A stretch of 64,000 bases of DNA from Roseovarius sp. S88. GTDB lineage: Bacteria > Pseudomonadota > Alphaproteobacteria > Rhodobacterales > Rhodobacteraceae. Positions 9,049 to 18,559 of this stretch are shown here, one piece after another (the first letter of the stretch is position 1; each line of letters opens with the position of its first letter). The DNA is taken from assembly GCF_037023735.1 (NCBI RefSeq), contig NZ_CP146069.1, positions 847,501-911,500 on the forward strand. Reading direction: 5' to 3'. The notes beneath the pieces are model-generated. The model saw only the letters and a program-made list of their open reading frames with translations. It searched no databases and was not told the DNA's origin. The translations under genes and the position numbers were made by a program.

Positions 9049-9962
9049 GCCAGATTTATGACCGCGTGGCGCTCATCGGGCTAGGCCTGATCGCGTCGTC
9101 AATGTTCTGGGCCATGAAACGCGGTGGCTTAGTTAAAGAGGTGACAGGATATGCGCGGTCAGCCGAGACGCGGCAGACAGCGCGCGACATCGGATTGTGC
9201 GATGTCGTCTGTGACAGCGCCAAAGAGGCGGTGCGTGATGCTGACCTTGTGGTGCTGTGTGTGCCAGTAGGGGCGATGGGTGTGGTGGCCGAAGAAATCG
9301 CACCGGCCCTGAAACCGGGCGCGACCGTGAGTGATGTGGGCTCTGTCAAGCGCGCGGTTATTGATGCGGTTGCGCCGCATTTGCCGGATGGCGTGCATTT
9401 TGTGCCTGCGCACCCCATGGCGGGCACGGAGTATTCCGGTCCGACGTCAGGGTTTGCCGAGCTTTTTGACGAGCGCTGGACGCTGATCGTGCCCGATGGC
9501 GCGGGCGAGGAAGCCACGCAAAAACTGGAGTCGCTGTGGCAAGGCATGGGCGCTCTCACCGAACGTATGGAGGTCGAACATCACGACCAGGTCTGCGCGG
9601 TGGTCAGTCACATTCCCCATCTGATTGCCTATACGATGGTAGGGGTAGCCGATGATTTGCGCCGGGTGTCAGACCGCGAGGTTGTCAAGTTCTCGGCCGC
9701 TGGGTTTCGCGATTTCACGCGGATAGCCGCAAGTGACCCCACCATGTGGCGCGATGTGTTTCTCAACAACAAAGACGCCACACTGGATGTTCTGGGGCGT
9801 TTCAGCGAAGAGCTGTTCAAACTGCAAAGCGCCATTCGCGCAGGCGATGGCGAGCATCTGCATAGATATTTCACCCGGACACGCGAAATCCGCCGTGGTA
9901 TCATCGAGGCCGGGCAAGATACTGGCGTACCGGATTTCGGACGCATCAAAAAGGCAGAGTGA
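9045..9962 (+). CDS. tyrA: prephenate/arogenate dehydrogenase
   Basis: 305 residues. An N-terminal NAD(P)-binding Rossmann domain ([17 protein letters not shown], in which the usual GLIGSS is GLIASS) is followed by the family signatures [14 protein letters not shown] and the helical dehydrogenase domain with V-S-H-I-P-H, containing the catalytic-region histidines. The enzyme makes 4-hydroxyphenylpyruvate or tyrosine in the cytoplasm. Its ATG overlaps the hisC stop. Whether prephenate or arogenate is preferred cannot be told. Confidence 0.88.
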   Translation: MSQIYDRVALIGLGLIASSMFWAMKRGGLVKEVTGYARSAETRQTARDIGLCDVVCDSAKEAVRDADLVVLCVPVGAMGVVAEEIAPALKPGATVSDVGSVKRAVIDAVAPHLPDGVHFVPAHPMAGTEYSGPTSGFAELFDERWTLIVPDGAGEEATQKLESLWQGMGALTERMEVEHHDQVCAVVSHIPHLIAYTMVGVADDLRRVSDREVVKFSAAGFRDFTRIAASDPTMWRDVFLNNKDATLDVLGRFSEELFKLQSAIRAGDGEHLHRYFTRTREIRRGIIEAGQDTGVPDFGRIKKAE

Positions 9963-9963
9963 T

Positions 9964-10569
9964 ATGCGAGTGGCTATGTTTTTTCCTTTAGTTCTAGCGA
10001 GTTGCGGTCTGATTGGTGGTGATAATGATGCCCCTGATCTGGTGGCGCGCGGCAATCTGTGTGGCGTGCCTGGGATTGAGGGTACTGTGATTGGCACGGT
10101 CGAAGGCCCCGGTGCCTGCGGCATCTCAAACGCGGTCTCTGTGACCTCGGTCGGCGGAGTTACGCTAAGCCAGGCGTCGAGCATGAACTGTAAGACGGCG
10201 CGCACGCTGCACAGCTGGACCACCAAGCAGGCCATTCCGACCATTGGCAACGCCGGCGGTGGCGTACGCAGCTTCAAGGTGGCGGCACACTATGCGTGTC
10301 GTACCCGCAATCATCAGCGGGGCGCGCGGTTATCAGAGCATGCGAAAGGCAATGCAATTGATATCTCGGAGTTTCGTCTGGCTGATGGCAGTGCGATTTC
10401 TGTGCTGAATGATTGGGGCGGCGGCAAGCGCGGTAAGATCCTTCGCAAATTGCACAAATCAGCCTGTGGTCCGTTTGGGACCGTGCTTGGGCCGAATTCG
10501 GACCGCCATCACCGGGATCATTTCCACTTTGACACGGCCAGCCATCGTGGCGGGGCCTTTTGCCGCTAA
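9964..10569 (+). CDS. extensin-like lipoprotein (peptidase M15-like fold)
   Basis: 201 residues from the ATG just after the tyrA stop. A short lipoprotein signal with the lipobox L-A-S-C (Cys14) predicts membrane anchoring. The rest matches the bacterial extensin-like C-terminal domain: HAKGNAIDIS and H-H-R-D-H-F-H-F-D resemble the H-x6-D and HxH zinc sites of M15 (VanY/MepA-like) peptidases, so a cell-wall role is plausible. Several Cys residues may form disulfides in the periplasm. It overlaps the convergent DUF2125 gene by 4 bases. Confidence 0.78.
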   Translation: MRVAMFFPLVLASCGLIGGDNDAPDLVARGNLCGVPGIEGTVIGTVEGPGACGISNAVSVTSVGGVTLSQASSMNCKTARTLHSWTTKQAIPTIGNAGGGVRSFKVAAHYACRTRNHQRGARLSEHAKGNAIDISEFRLADGSAISVLNDWGGGKRGKILRKLHKSACGPFGTVLGPNSDRHHRDHFHFDTASHRGGAFCR

Positions 10570-11570
10570 CGCAGAACAAGCCTGGGGGCCGGGCCAATTG
10601 GTACTGGGCCAAGAAGCACCCGTCCGCCGCGCAGCCCCAAAGGAATGTCCAGAGTTTTGGGATTGCCCGCCAGTTGCGACATCAGCGACAGCCCGTCCTC
10701 AAGACTGCCTGCAAACCCTTCGGGGATCGCTCCGGTTTCAACCGCTAGCTTGAGGATATCACGCCAGTTGCGCGCCTTGATCGTGATCTCGCCTTCCGGG
10801 ATGCCAGCGGCGTCCACTGTCATTTCGCCTGCGGCTTGCAATTCCAACTGCCCCCACCGCGCCTCGGCCAGTCGCAGATTGATCTTGCGTGGCTGAGGAC
10901 GGGCAGTTTGGATCGCGTTAATGTCCCAAGGGGCATCAAAATCCACGGTCAGATCCGCAGACAGCGCGTCCAACGTGTCAGGCAAGGTGCCATTGGGGTC
11001 AATCTGAACCCGCCAATCGAGCGCGGGCGAAAATCCATCGGCCTTGAACCCCAACCTGTAACTGTTTTCGGCAACGGACTGGCGTTCAACCGCCAGGGTC
11101 AGCGCCTTGGCGCGGGTTGGCTCGCGTGCGCCTTCTTCCAGGACACTCAGCGCTTCGGCCGTCAGCGTTAAGCGATCCAGCGGCAGGGTTGTCGCGGCTT
11201 GCGTCACAAGGCTGGCGCGCATGTCTTCGCTGGCGAGATCATACTTTGCGAGGGGCGTCGCGATGCGCTGCTCGTTGGGCCAGACGGCAATCACGTGGTT
11301 CGGCTTGTAGCTGAGCGCGAAAATCTGAAAAAACGGTGCCTCCCAGGCGAGACCCGTTTCAGGATCGGCCAGAGAGACATCGCTGAAAGTCGTGTCGAAC
11401 CGGTTGGGAAAGCCCTTGGTCTCAAGCGCAGACACCTCTGCCACCCAGCCCTCAGACCGGCGATCTTCAAACCAGGTATTAAACGCCGTGTTGACCCCAG
11501 TGGACCCCACAGCCCAATAGATCGACCAAGCCAAAGCCGCGATCACAATAACCGTTAGGAGTGCCCGCAT
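10566..11570 (-). CDS. DUF2125 domain-containing protein
   Basis: 334 residues from the ATG at 11570 (MRALLTVIVIAALAWSIYW), which gives a clean N-terminal membrane anchor or uncleaved signal; the open frame upstream is not credible. The body matches DUF2125 proteins of alphaproteobacteria: predicted beta-rich, with repeated strand patterns such as GFPNRFDTTFSDVSLADPETG. Proteins of this family are envelope-associated with no defined function. Divergent from chaC across an 81-base gap. Confidence 0.8.
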   Translation of the reverse strand: MRALLTVIVIAALAWSIYWAVGSTGVNTAFNTWFEDRRSEGWVAEVSALETKGFPNRFDTTFSDVSLADPETGLAWEAPFFQIFALSYKPNHVIAVWPNEQRIATPLAKYDLASEDMRASLVTQAATTLPLDRLTLTAEALSVLEEGAREPTRAKALTLAVERQSVAENSYRLGFKADGFSPALDWRVQIDPNGTLPDTLDALSADLTVDFDAPWDINAIQTARPQPRKINLRLAEARWGQLELQAAGEMTVDAAGIPEGEITIKARNWRDILKLAVETGAIPEGFAGSLEDGLSLMSQLAGNPKTLDIPLGLRGGRVLLGPVPIGPAPRLVLR

Positions 11571-11651
11571 CTGCCCGGCCCCTCTTTTCTGTACCTTTGG
11601 AATGGTGTTTAGAGCGATTGCAGAGAAGGTAAAAGCGCAAGAGGCGGGAAT

Positions 11652-12182
11652 ATGACGATGTGGGTGTTTGGCTATGGGTCGCTTGTCTGGAACCCCGGCT
11701 TCGAGCCGAGCGCGCGCGAACTGGCCACCTTGCCCGGCTATCACCGAAGTTTTTGCATGCGCTCCATCCATCACCGCGGCACAGAGGCAGAGCCGGGACT
11801 TGTTCTGGCACTTGATGAGTATCCTGAAGCTGTTTGTCGTGGCATTGCGCTGGCTGTCGCCGAGGGTCAGGAAGACAGCGTTCTTGAGTATCTGCGTGAA
11901 CGCGAACTCATCTCATCGGCCTATCTGGAAAAAAATCTCGGCTTGCAGCTTGATGATGGGCGCGAGGTTGAAGCCGTGACTTATGTAGTCGACACCGATC
12001 ATGTACAATATTGCGGCGGGATCGCGTTGGAAGAACAGGCACTTATCATTTCCCAAGCCGTCGGTGGGCGCGGCCCGAATGACGAATATCTCTACCAGAC
12101 CCAGGCCCATCTGGCGGAGCTTGGTATCTCTGATCCTGACCTGGAGTGGCTTGTGGATCGGGTCCAGAGCCTGCGCGCATAA
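11652..12182 (+). CDS. ChaC-like gamma-glutamylcyclotransferase
   Basis: 176 residues. The N-terminal V-F-G-Y-G-S-L-V-W-N-P loop is the ChaC/GGCT signature (YGSL binds the gamma-glutamyl substrate), and RSIHHRGTEAEPGLVLALDE continues the family pattern. The enzyme is expected to split glutathione into 5-oxoproline and Cys-Gly in the cytoplasm. Full length for a bacterial ChaC. Confidence 0.87.
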   Translation: MTMWVFGYGSLVWNPGFEPSARELATLPGYHRSFCMRSIHHRGTEAEPGLVLALDEYPEAVCRGIALAVAEGQEDSVLEYLRERELISSAYLEKNLGLQLDDGREVEAVTYVVDTDHVQYCGGIALEEQALIISQAVGGRGPNDEYLYQTQAHLAELGISDPDLEWLVDRVQSLRA

Positions 12183-12249
12183 GACCTTGGCTTGACCGCC
12201 TTGAACGCGTAGGGTGAGCCCAAGAAAAACAGTGCCGGGAGCCGCGCAG

Positions 12250-13440
12250 ATGGACTTGCCGGACCGTGAAGTCGAGCCGCAGTTTTCACACCCCATCAGA
12301 CAGATCGTTCTGATGCTTATTGTGCTGGGGTTGACCGGCGCCGGGGCGTTTCTTTTGTTGCCAAGTGTCCTGCCGGTGTTTCAGGCCAACCCCTATCTCA
12401 ACGGGTTTATCCTGTTCGTCTTTGTCATCGGCGTGCTTGCCTGCTTCTGGCAGGTCTTCCAGTTGAGCGGGTCCAAACGCTGGATCGAGGGGTTTGTCGC
12501 CAACATCCCTGGCCATGAGATCACGACGCCACCACAACTTCTGGCCCCATTGGCCACGCTTTTGCGTCAGCGCAAAGGCAAGCAGATGAAAATCGCGTCC
12601 ACCTCGGCGCGGTCCATTCTGGATTCCGTAGCACAACGCATCGACGAGGCGCGGGAAATCACGCGCTATATCGTGAATATGCTGATCTTTCTGGGTCTTT
12701 TGGGGACGTTCTATGGCCTCGCCACAACGGTCCCGGCGGTGGTCGACACAATCAGGAGCCTCGCCCCGCAGGAGGGCGAAGGTGGGGTGGACGTGTTCAA
12801 CCGTCTGATGACCGGTCTTGAGGCGCAGTTAGGCGGTATGGGTGTGGCCTTTGCGTCGTCTCTTTTGGGACTGGCGGGCTCACTTGTTGTGGGACTATTG
12901 GAACTCTTTGCAGGGCACGGTCAGAACCGGTTTTACCGCGAGTTGGAAGAATGGGTCTCGACCATCACGCGGGTAGGGTTTGCCGCAGGTGATGGCGATG
13001 GATCGGGTGACGCCGGGGTCATCGCCGGAGTGGTGGATCACATGGCCGAGCAGATGGAGAGCCTTCAAACCATGCTCACCCAATCAGATGTGAACCGCGC
13101 CATGGTTGATGAGAAATTGGGCCTCTTGGCGGATTCGGTTGAGCGGCTCACGCATCGGATGAGTGAGAACAATCCAATGAACGAGGCACTGGCCCGGGTG
13201 GCTCAGGGTCAGGAGGCGCTCTTGGCCAAGCTTTCGGATCAGGCCGATATGCCTAGTGACGGCATCGACGCCGAAAGCCGGATGCGCCTGCGGTCTATTG
13301 ACGTGCAGATGCTGCGTATTCTTGAAGAGATCAGCGCAGGTCGACAGGAAAGCATGTCAGAGCTGCGCGGCGATCTGTCGGCGCTGACGAAATCCATTGC
13401 ACAACTTGGTCTGCAAGCCCGTCGCTCGGGCGGATCATAG
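12250..13440 (+). CDS. ExbB/MotA/TolQ-like proton-channel family protein
   Basis: 396 residues from the ATG at 12250 (GGGAG site 8 bases upstream); a GTG at 12214 would add 12 residues. Two N-terminal membrane spans, a cytoplasmic stretch (RIDEAREITRYIVNMLIFLG), then the conserved MotA/ExbB hairpin: LIFLGLLGTFYGLATTVP and GLEAQLGGMGVAFASSLLG. A long C-terminal region follows. It is directly followed by an OmpA-domain partner, so the pair resembles MotA/MotB or a TolQ-like stator anchored to peptidoglycan. The driven process is not known; no flagellar or tonB genes are nearby. Confidence 0.8.
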   Translation: MDLPDREVEPQFSHPIRQIVLMLIVLGLTGAGAFLLLPSVLPVFQANPYLNGFILFVFVIGVLACFWQVFQLSGSKRWIEGFVANIPGHEITTPPQLLAPLATLLRQRKGKQMKIASTSARSILDSVAQRIDEAREITRYIVNMLIFLGLLGTFYGLATTVPAVVDTIRSLAPQEGEGGVDVFNRLMTGLEAQLGGMGVAFASSLLGLAGSLVVGLLELFAGHGQNRFYRELEEWVSTITRVGFAAGDGDGSGDAGVIAGVVDHMAEQMESLQTMLTQSDVNRAMVDEKLGLLADSVERLTHRMSENNPMNEALARVAQGQEALLAKLSDQADMPSDGIDAESRMRLRSIDVQMLRILEEISAGRQESMSELRGDLSALTKSIAQLGLQARRSGGS

Positions 13441-13452
13441 GAGGGCGTCTCA

Positions 13453-15129
13453 ATGGCCCTCTCGCGGCGCACAGGTGCACGGTTTCAGGCCTCGATCTGG
13501 CCAGGCTTTGTGGATGCGATGACCGGGCTTTTGCTGGTGCTGATGTTTGTGCTGACGATCTTTATGATCGTGCAATTTGTGTTGCGTGAAACCATAACCG
13601 GGCAAGCGGACCGGCTTGATGCGCTCTCTGCCGAGGTGGCGGCACTGGCGGATGCGCTGGGGTTGGAGCAGGACCGGAGTGCCACGCTGACCGACCGGGT
13701 GGGCGCCTTGACCGCCACGCTGGGCGATGCCCGTGCGCGCGAAGAAGAACAGGCCGCTCAGATCGCGGCACTGCAAGGCCAGACTGCAGAACAACAGGCT
13801 CGGATCGCCAGTTTCGAGGAACAGGTCGCCGGGCTATTGGCGCAACGTGACGAAAATCTTGGGCAGATCGCTGATTTGGAAGGTCAGCGTTCAGAACTGT
13901 TGAGCGAGCAGGAACAATTGCAATTGGCCCTCGCCGGGTTGCGCGATGAAATTGATGCGCAAAGCGAAGTGGCCCGTTTGGCGGCGGCGCGAAGAGAGGC
14001 GCTTGAGGCGCTGATCGCTGATCTGCGCAAGGAGAGTGCCGAGACCGAGGCGGCCTTGTCGGCGCAGGTCAGTGAACTTGAGACGCAACTGAGCGACGAG
14101 GAAAAGGCACGACTGGCAGAAGCCGCCGCTGCCGAAGCGCTGCGTGAGCGGTTGCAGAATGCCGACACTGAATTGACCGCCATGACGCTGGCGCTGGAGG
14201 AACAGAGGCGCAAGGCGGAAGAGACATTGACCTTGCTTGCCGCCGCCGAGGTGGCGTCGGAGGGCCTCAAAACAGAACTCGCCGCTGAAATTGCCGCCCG
14301 GTTGGCCGCCGAAGCCGAAGACGAAACGGCGCTCAGCGAGGCCGAAGAACGCGCCGTGCTTCTGGCGCAAGCTCAGAAAGCCTTGGCGGAGCAAACGGAA
14401 ATCTCGACCGAGGCGCAGCGTCAGCAGGCGCTCTTGTCGCAACAGGTCACGGCATTGCGCCAGCAGCTTGGACAGCTTCAGGCGCTTTTGGACGATGCTC
14501 AGGCGCGTGAAGCGGCGACAGATGTGCAGCTTCAATCGCTTGGCAACGAGTTGAACACGGCCCTCGCGCGTGTGGCGTCCGAAGAACGCCGACGGCGCGA
14601 GTTGGAAGAGGCCGAACGGGTGCGCCTGGAACAGGAAAAGGCTGATCTGGAAAACGAGAAGGCCAATCTGGAGCGGTTCAGATCGGAGTTTTTCGGTCGG
14701 CTGCGCGATGTGGTTTCGGCGCAAGAAGGCGTGCAGATCGTCGGCGACAGGTTTGTTTTTTCTTCCGAAGTTCTATTTGCACCCGGCGCGGCCAATCTCT
14801 CGCCGGAAGGTCTCGACGATTTGGCCACTGTGGCCGCAATCCTGCGCAATATTGCGAGTGACATTCCCCCCGAACTCAATTGGGTCATCCAGGTGGATGG
14901 ACACACCGATGACGTGCCGATTGTGGGCAGCGCGTTCTTTGCAGATAACTGGGAGTTGAGCCAGGCGCGCGCGCTGTCCGTTGTGCGCTATATGAGCGAA
15001 AACCTGGGCATCCCACCGGAACGCCTCTCGGCAAATGGCTTTGGCGAGTATCAACCGGTCAACCCCGACACCACGCCAGAGGCGCGTGCACAGAACCGGC
15101 GGATTGAGCTGAAACTGACTGAGAAGTAA
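13453..15129 (+). CDS. coiled-coil OmpA/MotB-like peptidoglycan-binding protein
   Basis: 558 residues preceded by a strong AGGAGGG site. One membrane span near residues 17-45 (WPGFVDAMTGLLLVLMFVLT, the MotB/ExbD-like plug position), then a very long Ala/Glu/Gln-rich coiled coil (about 50-415), then a C-terminal OmpA domain (about 420-555) with V-D-G-H-T-D-D-V-P and R-A-Q-N-R-R-I-E-L, which binds meso-diaminopimelate. The coiled coil could span the periplasm. Forms a two-gene unit with the ExbB-like gene 12 bases upstream. Confidence 0.83.
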   Translation: MALSRRTGARFQASIWPGFVDAMTGLLLVLMFVLTIFMIVQFVLRETITGQADRLDALSAEVAALADALGLEQDRSATLTDRVGALTATLGDARAREEEQAAQIAALQGQTAEQQARIASFEEQVAGLLAQRDENLGQIADLEGQRSELLSEQEQLQLALAGLRDEIDAQSEVARLAAARREALEALIADLRKESAETEAALSAQVSELETQLSDEEKARLAEAAAAEALRERLQNADTELTAMTLALEEQRRKAEETLTLLAAAEVASEGLKTELAAEIAARLAAEAEDETALSEAEERAVLLAQAQKALAEQTEISTEAQRQQALLSQQVTALRQQLGQLQALLDDAQAREAATDVQLQSLGNELNTALARVASEERRRRELEEAERVRLEQEKADLENEKANLERFRSEFFGRLRDVVSAQEGVQIVGDRFVFSSEVLFAPGAANLSPEGLDDLATVAAILRNIASDIPPELNWVIQVDGHTDDVPIVGSAFFADNWELSQARALSVVRYMSENLGIPPERLSANGFGEYQPVNPDTTPEARAQNRRIELKLTEK

Positions 15130-15140
15130 GCGCTAAGGGG

Positions 15141-15183
15141 CGCGAAAATGCGCATTTTCGCGGGCAAAATCTACGCAGATTTT
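15141..15183. repeat. double palindromic intergenic repeat
   Basis: A perfect 22-base palindrome with arms CGCGAAAATGC/GCATTTTCGCG occupies 15141-15162, and a second hairpin (AAAATCT acgc AGATTTT) lies at 15166-15183. It begins 11 bases after the OmpA gene stop. It may terminate transcription or be a REP-like element. Confidence 0.6.
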
Positions 15184-15196
15184 ATGTGCTCAACGA

Positions 15197-15224
15197 AAAA
15201 CGCCCGACTGATCGCCGGGCGTTT
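15197..15224 (-). terminator. clpA intrinsic terminator
   Basis: On the minus strand AAACGCCCG pairs with CGGGCGTTT, and the stem runs into a T5 tract. It lies about 20 bases after the clpA stop. Confidence 0.8.
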
Positions 15225-15244
15225 CCTGATCCATGTGGTGCGCT

Positions 15245-17577
15245 TTAATCCGCGGTCAAAAGCGGAGGCTTTTTGCCCGACAGGCGCGGACGTTGTGGCC
15301 CCTCAACCCGCAGGTCAATCTGCCCGTCTTTCACACCCACTTTGACGATCCCACCCTTGGCCAGCTTGCCAAAGAGCAGTTCCTCGGCCAGTGGCTTCTT
15401 GATGTGCTCCTGGATGACACGTCCCAGCGGACGCGCACCCATCTTGTCATCATAGCCCTTGTCGGCCAGCCATTCTGCTGCCGGGCGCGTCAATTCGATG
15501 GTCACGTTGCGATCCATGAGTTGTGCTTCAAGCTGCAGCACAAACTTTTCAACCACTTGCAAAATGACCTCTTTGGGCAGTGGCGCAAAGGAGATCACCG
15601 CGTCCAGACGGTTGCGGAATTCTGGCGTAAACGTCCGCTCAATCGCAGCCGTGTCCTCGCCCTCGCGACGGTCGCGCCCAAAACCGATGGCAGCCTTGGC
15701 CTGTTCCGTGGCCCCGGCATTTGAGGTCATGATCAGGACCACGTTGCGGAAATTTACCGTCCGTCCATTGTGGTCAGTCAGGTTGCCGTGATCCATGACC
15801 TGCAACAGGATGTTGAACACATCCGGGTGCGCCTTCTCGATTTCATCAAGCAAGAGCACGCAATGCGGATGCTGATCCACGCCATCGGTCAAAAGACCAC
15901 CCTGGTCAAAGCCCACATAGCCTGGAGGCGCGCCAATCAGACGGCTGACTGCGTGTTTCTCCATGTATTCCGACATGTCAAAGCGTAGCAACTCTACGCC
16001 CAGCGTGTCGGCCAACTGTTTGGCCACTTCAGTTTTACCCACGCCAGTGGGACCCGCGAACAGGTAGTTGCCGATTGGTTTTTCCGGTTCGCGCAGACCT
16101 GCACGGGACAGTTTGATCGCCGAAGACAGCGCGTCAATCGCCTTGTCCTGACCAAACACGACCCGCTTGAGCGATTTTTCGAGGTCTTTGAGAACCTCGG
16201 CATCGTCCTTGGACACGTTCTTCGGAGGAATACGCGCAATCTTGGCCACCACGGCCTCGATTTCTTTGGCACCAATTGACTTGCGCCGCTTGGAGGCGGT
16301 CAAAAGATGTTGCGCTGCACCAGCCTCGTCGATCACGTCGATGGCTTTGTCCGGCAACTTGCGGTCATTGATGTACCGCGCCGACAAATCAACCGCCGAT
16401 TTGATCGCATCATTGGTGTATTTCACGCTATGATGTTCCTCGAAGTAGGGCTTGATCCCCTTCAGGATTTTCACGGTATCTTCAACCGTGGGTTCAACCA
16501 CATCGATCTTTTGGAACCGGCGGCTGAGCGCGCGGTCCTTTTCAAAATGCTGGCGGAATTCTTTGAACGTGGTCGACCCCATGCAGCGCAGCTTGCCGCC
16601 CTGCAATGCCGGTTTCAAAAGGTTTGAGGCATCCATAGCCCCGCCTGATGTGGCCCCAGCGCCAATTACGGTGTGAATTTCGTCGATAAACAGCACCGCG
16701 TCAGGATGCTCTTCCAACTCGGTCACAACAGCCTTGAGGCGTTCTTCGAAATCCCCGCGATATCGCGTGCCTGCCAAGAGCGCGCCCATGTCGAGCGAAA
16801 AGATGGTTGTGCGCGAAAGAACCTTTGGGGTCTCTCCCCCACGATCTTGTGCGCCAAACCTTCGGCGATGGCTGTTTTACCAACGCCGGGATCACCCACC
16901 AGAAGCGGGTTGTTCTTGCGCCGACGGCATAGCACCTGGATGCAGCGTTCCACTTCACTATCGCGGCCAATGAGCGGATCAACATCGCCGCGACGCGACT
17001 TTTCATTCAGGTCGACACAGTATTTGGCTAGAGCGCTTTCGCCATTCTCTACGGCCTCAGCTTCGGTGTCGGCTTTGGCGCCGTCCTCGTCAGAGCCCTC
17101 GATGCCCTGAACCGGGCGGGACTCGCCATAAGCCGGATCCTTGGCCACGCCGTGGGCGATAAAATTCACCGCGTCATAGCGTGTCATGTCCTGTTCTTGC
17201 AGGAAATAGGCCGCATTGCTTTCGCGCTCTGCGAATATTGCCACCAGAACGTTGGCACCTGTAACCTCAGTGCGTCCAGAGGATTGAACATGGATGGCAG
17301 CGCGTTGAATAACGCGTTGGAATGCAGCCGTCGGAACCGCCTCTGATCCTTCGATGTCCGTCACCAGATTTGATAAATCATCGTCGATGAATTCGACCAG
17401 CGTTGTTCGAAGCTCTTCGGTCTCCACGCTGCAAGCCTTGAGCACGCGCGCCGCGTCCGGCTCATCGATCAACGCCAGAAGCAGATGCTCCAGCGTTGCA
17501 AACTCATGCTGGCGCGCATTGGCCAGCGCAAGTGCAGCATGAATTGCCTGTTCAAGACTGTTCGAGAATGACGGCAC
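15245..17577 (-). CDS. clpA: ATP-dependent Clp protease ATPase subunit ClpA, frameshifted
   Basis: The combined span codes for about 777 residues, the usual ClpA size. GTG at 17577 (AAGGAG site upstream) gives [20 protein letters not shown], the ClpA N-domain start. The first AAA module has Walker A GDPGVGKT (about residue 227); the second has GPTGVGKT (about 509) and [11 protein letters not shown]. An I-G-F-G loop that docks ClpP is present. The frame breaks at a C5 run (16836-16840, G5 in the coding strand): upstream reads AEGLAHKIV, downstream [20 protein letters not shown], and one added G reconnects them. Both halves are otherwise perfectly conserved, so an assembly error is far likelier than a real null. 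No clpS is adjacent; gloB lies upstream. Confidence 0.92.
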
Positions 17578-17728
17578 GATCGTGCTCCTTATTGTTTCAG
17601 GCACCCGCTCGACCAGAGACTATGGCCTTATAGTTAAAGTGTGGTCGATCTCTGGCCGCCTTCAAGGGCTTTTTTTCAAAACCTGATCACATTTCCTCTC
17701 AAATGAAGCATTTGCACACATCTTGTGA

Positions 17729-18496
17729 TCAGAAATTGTCCTTTCTGGTCCGTATTTCAGCAAAAACTGTGGCCGCATCCGCCCCCGTCATGCCCAAATG
17801 GGCCTGAACACCGGGGTCAGCCGCGCGCAAAAACGGGTTTGTGGCCAGTTCTTCGGAAAGACGGGACGGAACTGTTGGGCGTCCCTGTGCTCGGGCGGCA
17901 TCCACCGCCTCGATCCTCGATATAAGGTCCGGATTATCCGGATCAATGGTCAGAGCAAACCGTGCGTTGGCGGCTGTGTACTCGTGACCTGAACACACAG
18001 TCGTTTCCGGCGGCAGGGCGGCTAGCTTTGACAGGCTATCCCACATCTGTGGCATCGTGCCTTCGAACACTCGGCCACACCCCAGAGCCATCAGGCTGTC
18101 GGCGGTGAAGACCACGGCGCTGTCCGGAAAGTGAAAGGCGATATGCCCGATTGTGTGGCCTGAGACGTCCAACACATGCCCAGTCTCGCCTCCGATTGAG
18201 ACCGTGTCGCCTTCGGTTACTGCCTGATCAAGCGGAGGCAATCGCGCCGCATCGGCGGCGTGACCCACAACTTTTGCGTCATGGTGCGCCAAAAGCTCGG
18301 ACAACCCCTGAACATGATCCGCATGGTGATGCGTGATCAGGACTTGCGTGGCTCGCCACCCCTTGTCCGCAAGCGCGCTCAGGATGGGGGCTGCTTCGGG
18401 CACATCAACCACGGCCGTCTCACCCGAAGCAGGGTCATGCGCCAGATAGGCATAGTTGTCCGACAAGCATGGGATGGTTTCGATTTGCAATGTCAT
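17729..18496 (-). CDS. gloB: hydroxyacylglutathione hydrolase (glyoxalase II)
   Basis: 255 residues, metallo-beta-lactamase fold. The dinuclear metal site T-H-H-H-A-D-H is at residues 55-61, and further ligands are in VLDVSGHTIGHIAF (His) and VVFTADSLMALGCGR (Asp). The C-terminal glutathione-binding part is present (GHEYTAANARFA; NPFLRA). Hydrolyses S-lactoylglutathione to D-lactate and glutathione, the last step of methylglyoxal detoxification. Divergent from the methyltransferase gene, 63 bases apart. Confidence 0.93.
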   Translation of the reverse strand: MTLQIETIPCLSDNYAYLAHDPASGETAVVDVPEAAPILSALADKGWRATQVLITHHHADHVQGLSELLAHHDAKVVGHAADAARLPPLDQAVTEGDTVSIGGETGHVLDVSGHTIGHIAFHFPDSAVVFTADSLMALGCGRVFEGTMPQMWDSLSKLAALPPETTVCSGHEYTAANARFALTIDPDNPDLISRIEAVDAARAQGRPTVPSRLSEELATNPFLRAADPGVQAHLGMTGADAATVFAEIRTRKDNF

Positions 18497-18559
18497 GGTC
18501 CTGACCTCATTTCCGGGTTAGAGTTGGACCAAGATTGACGGATCACGCCCGGAGCTGCA

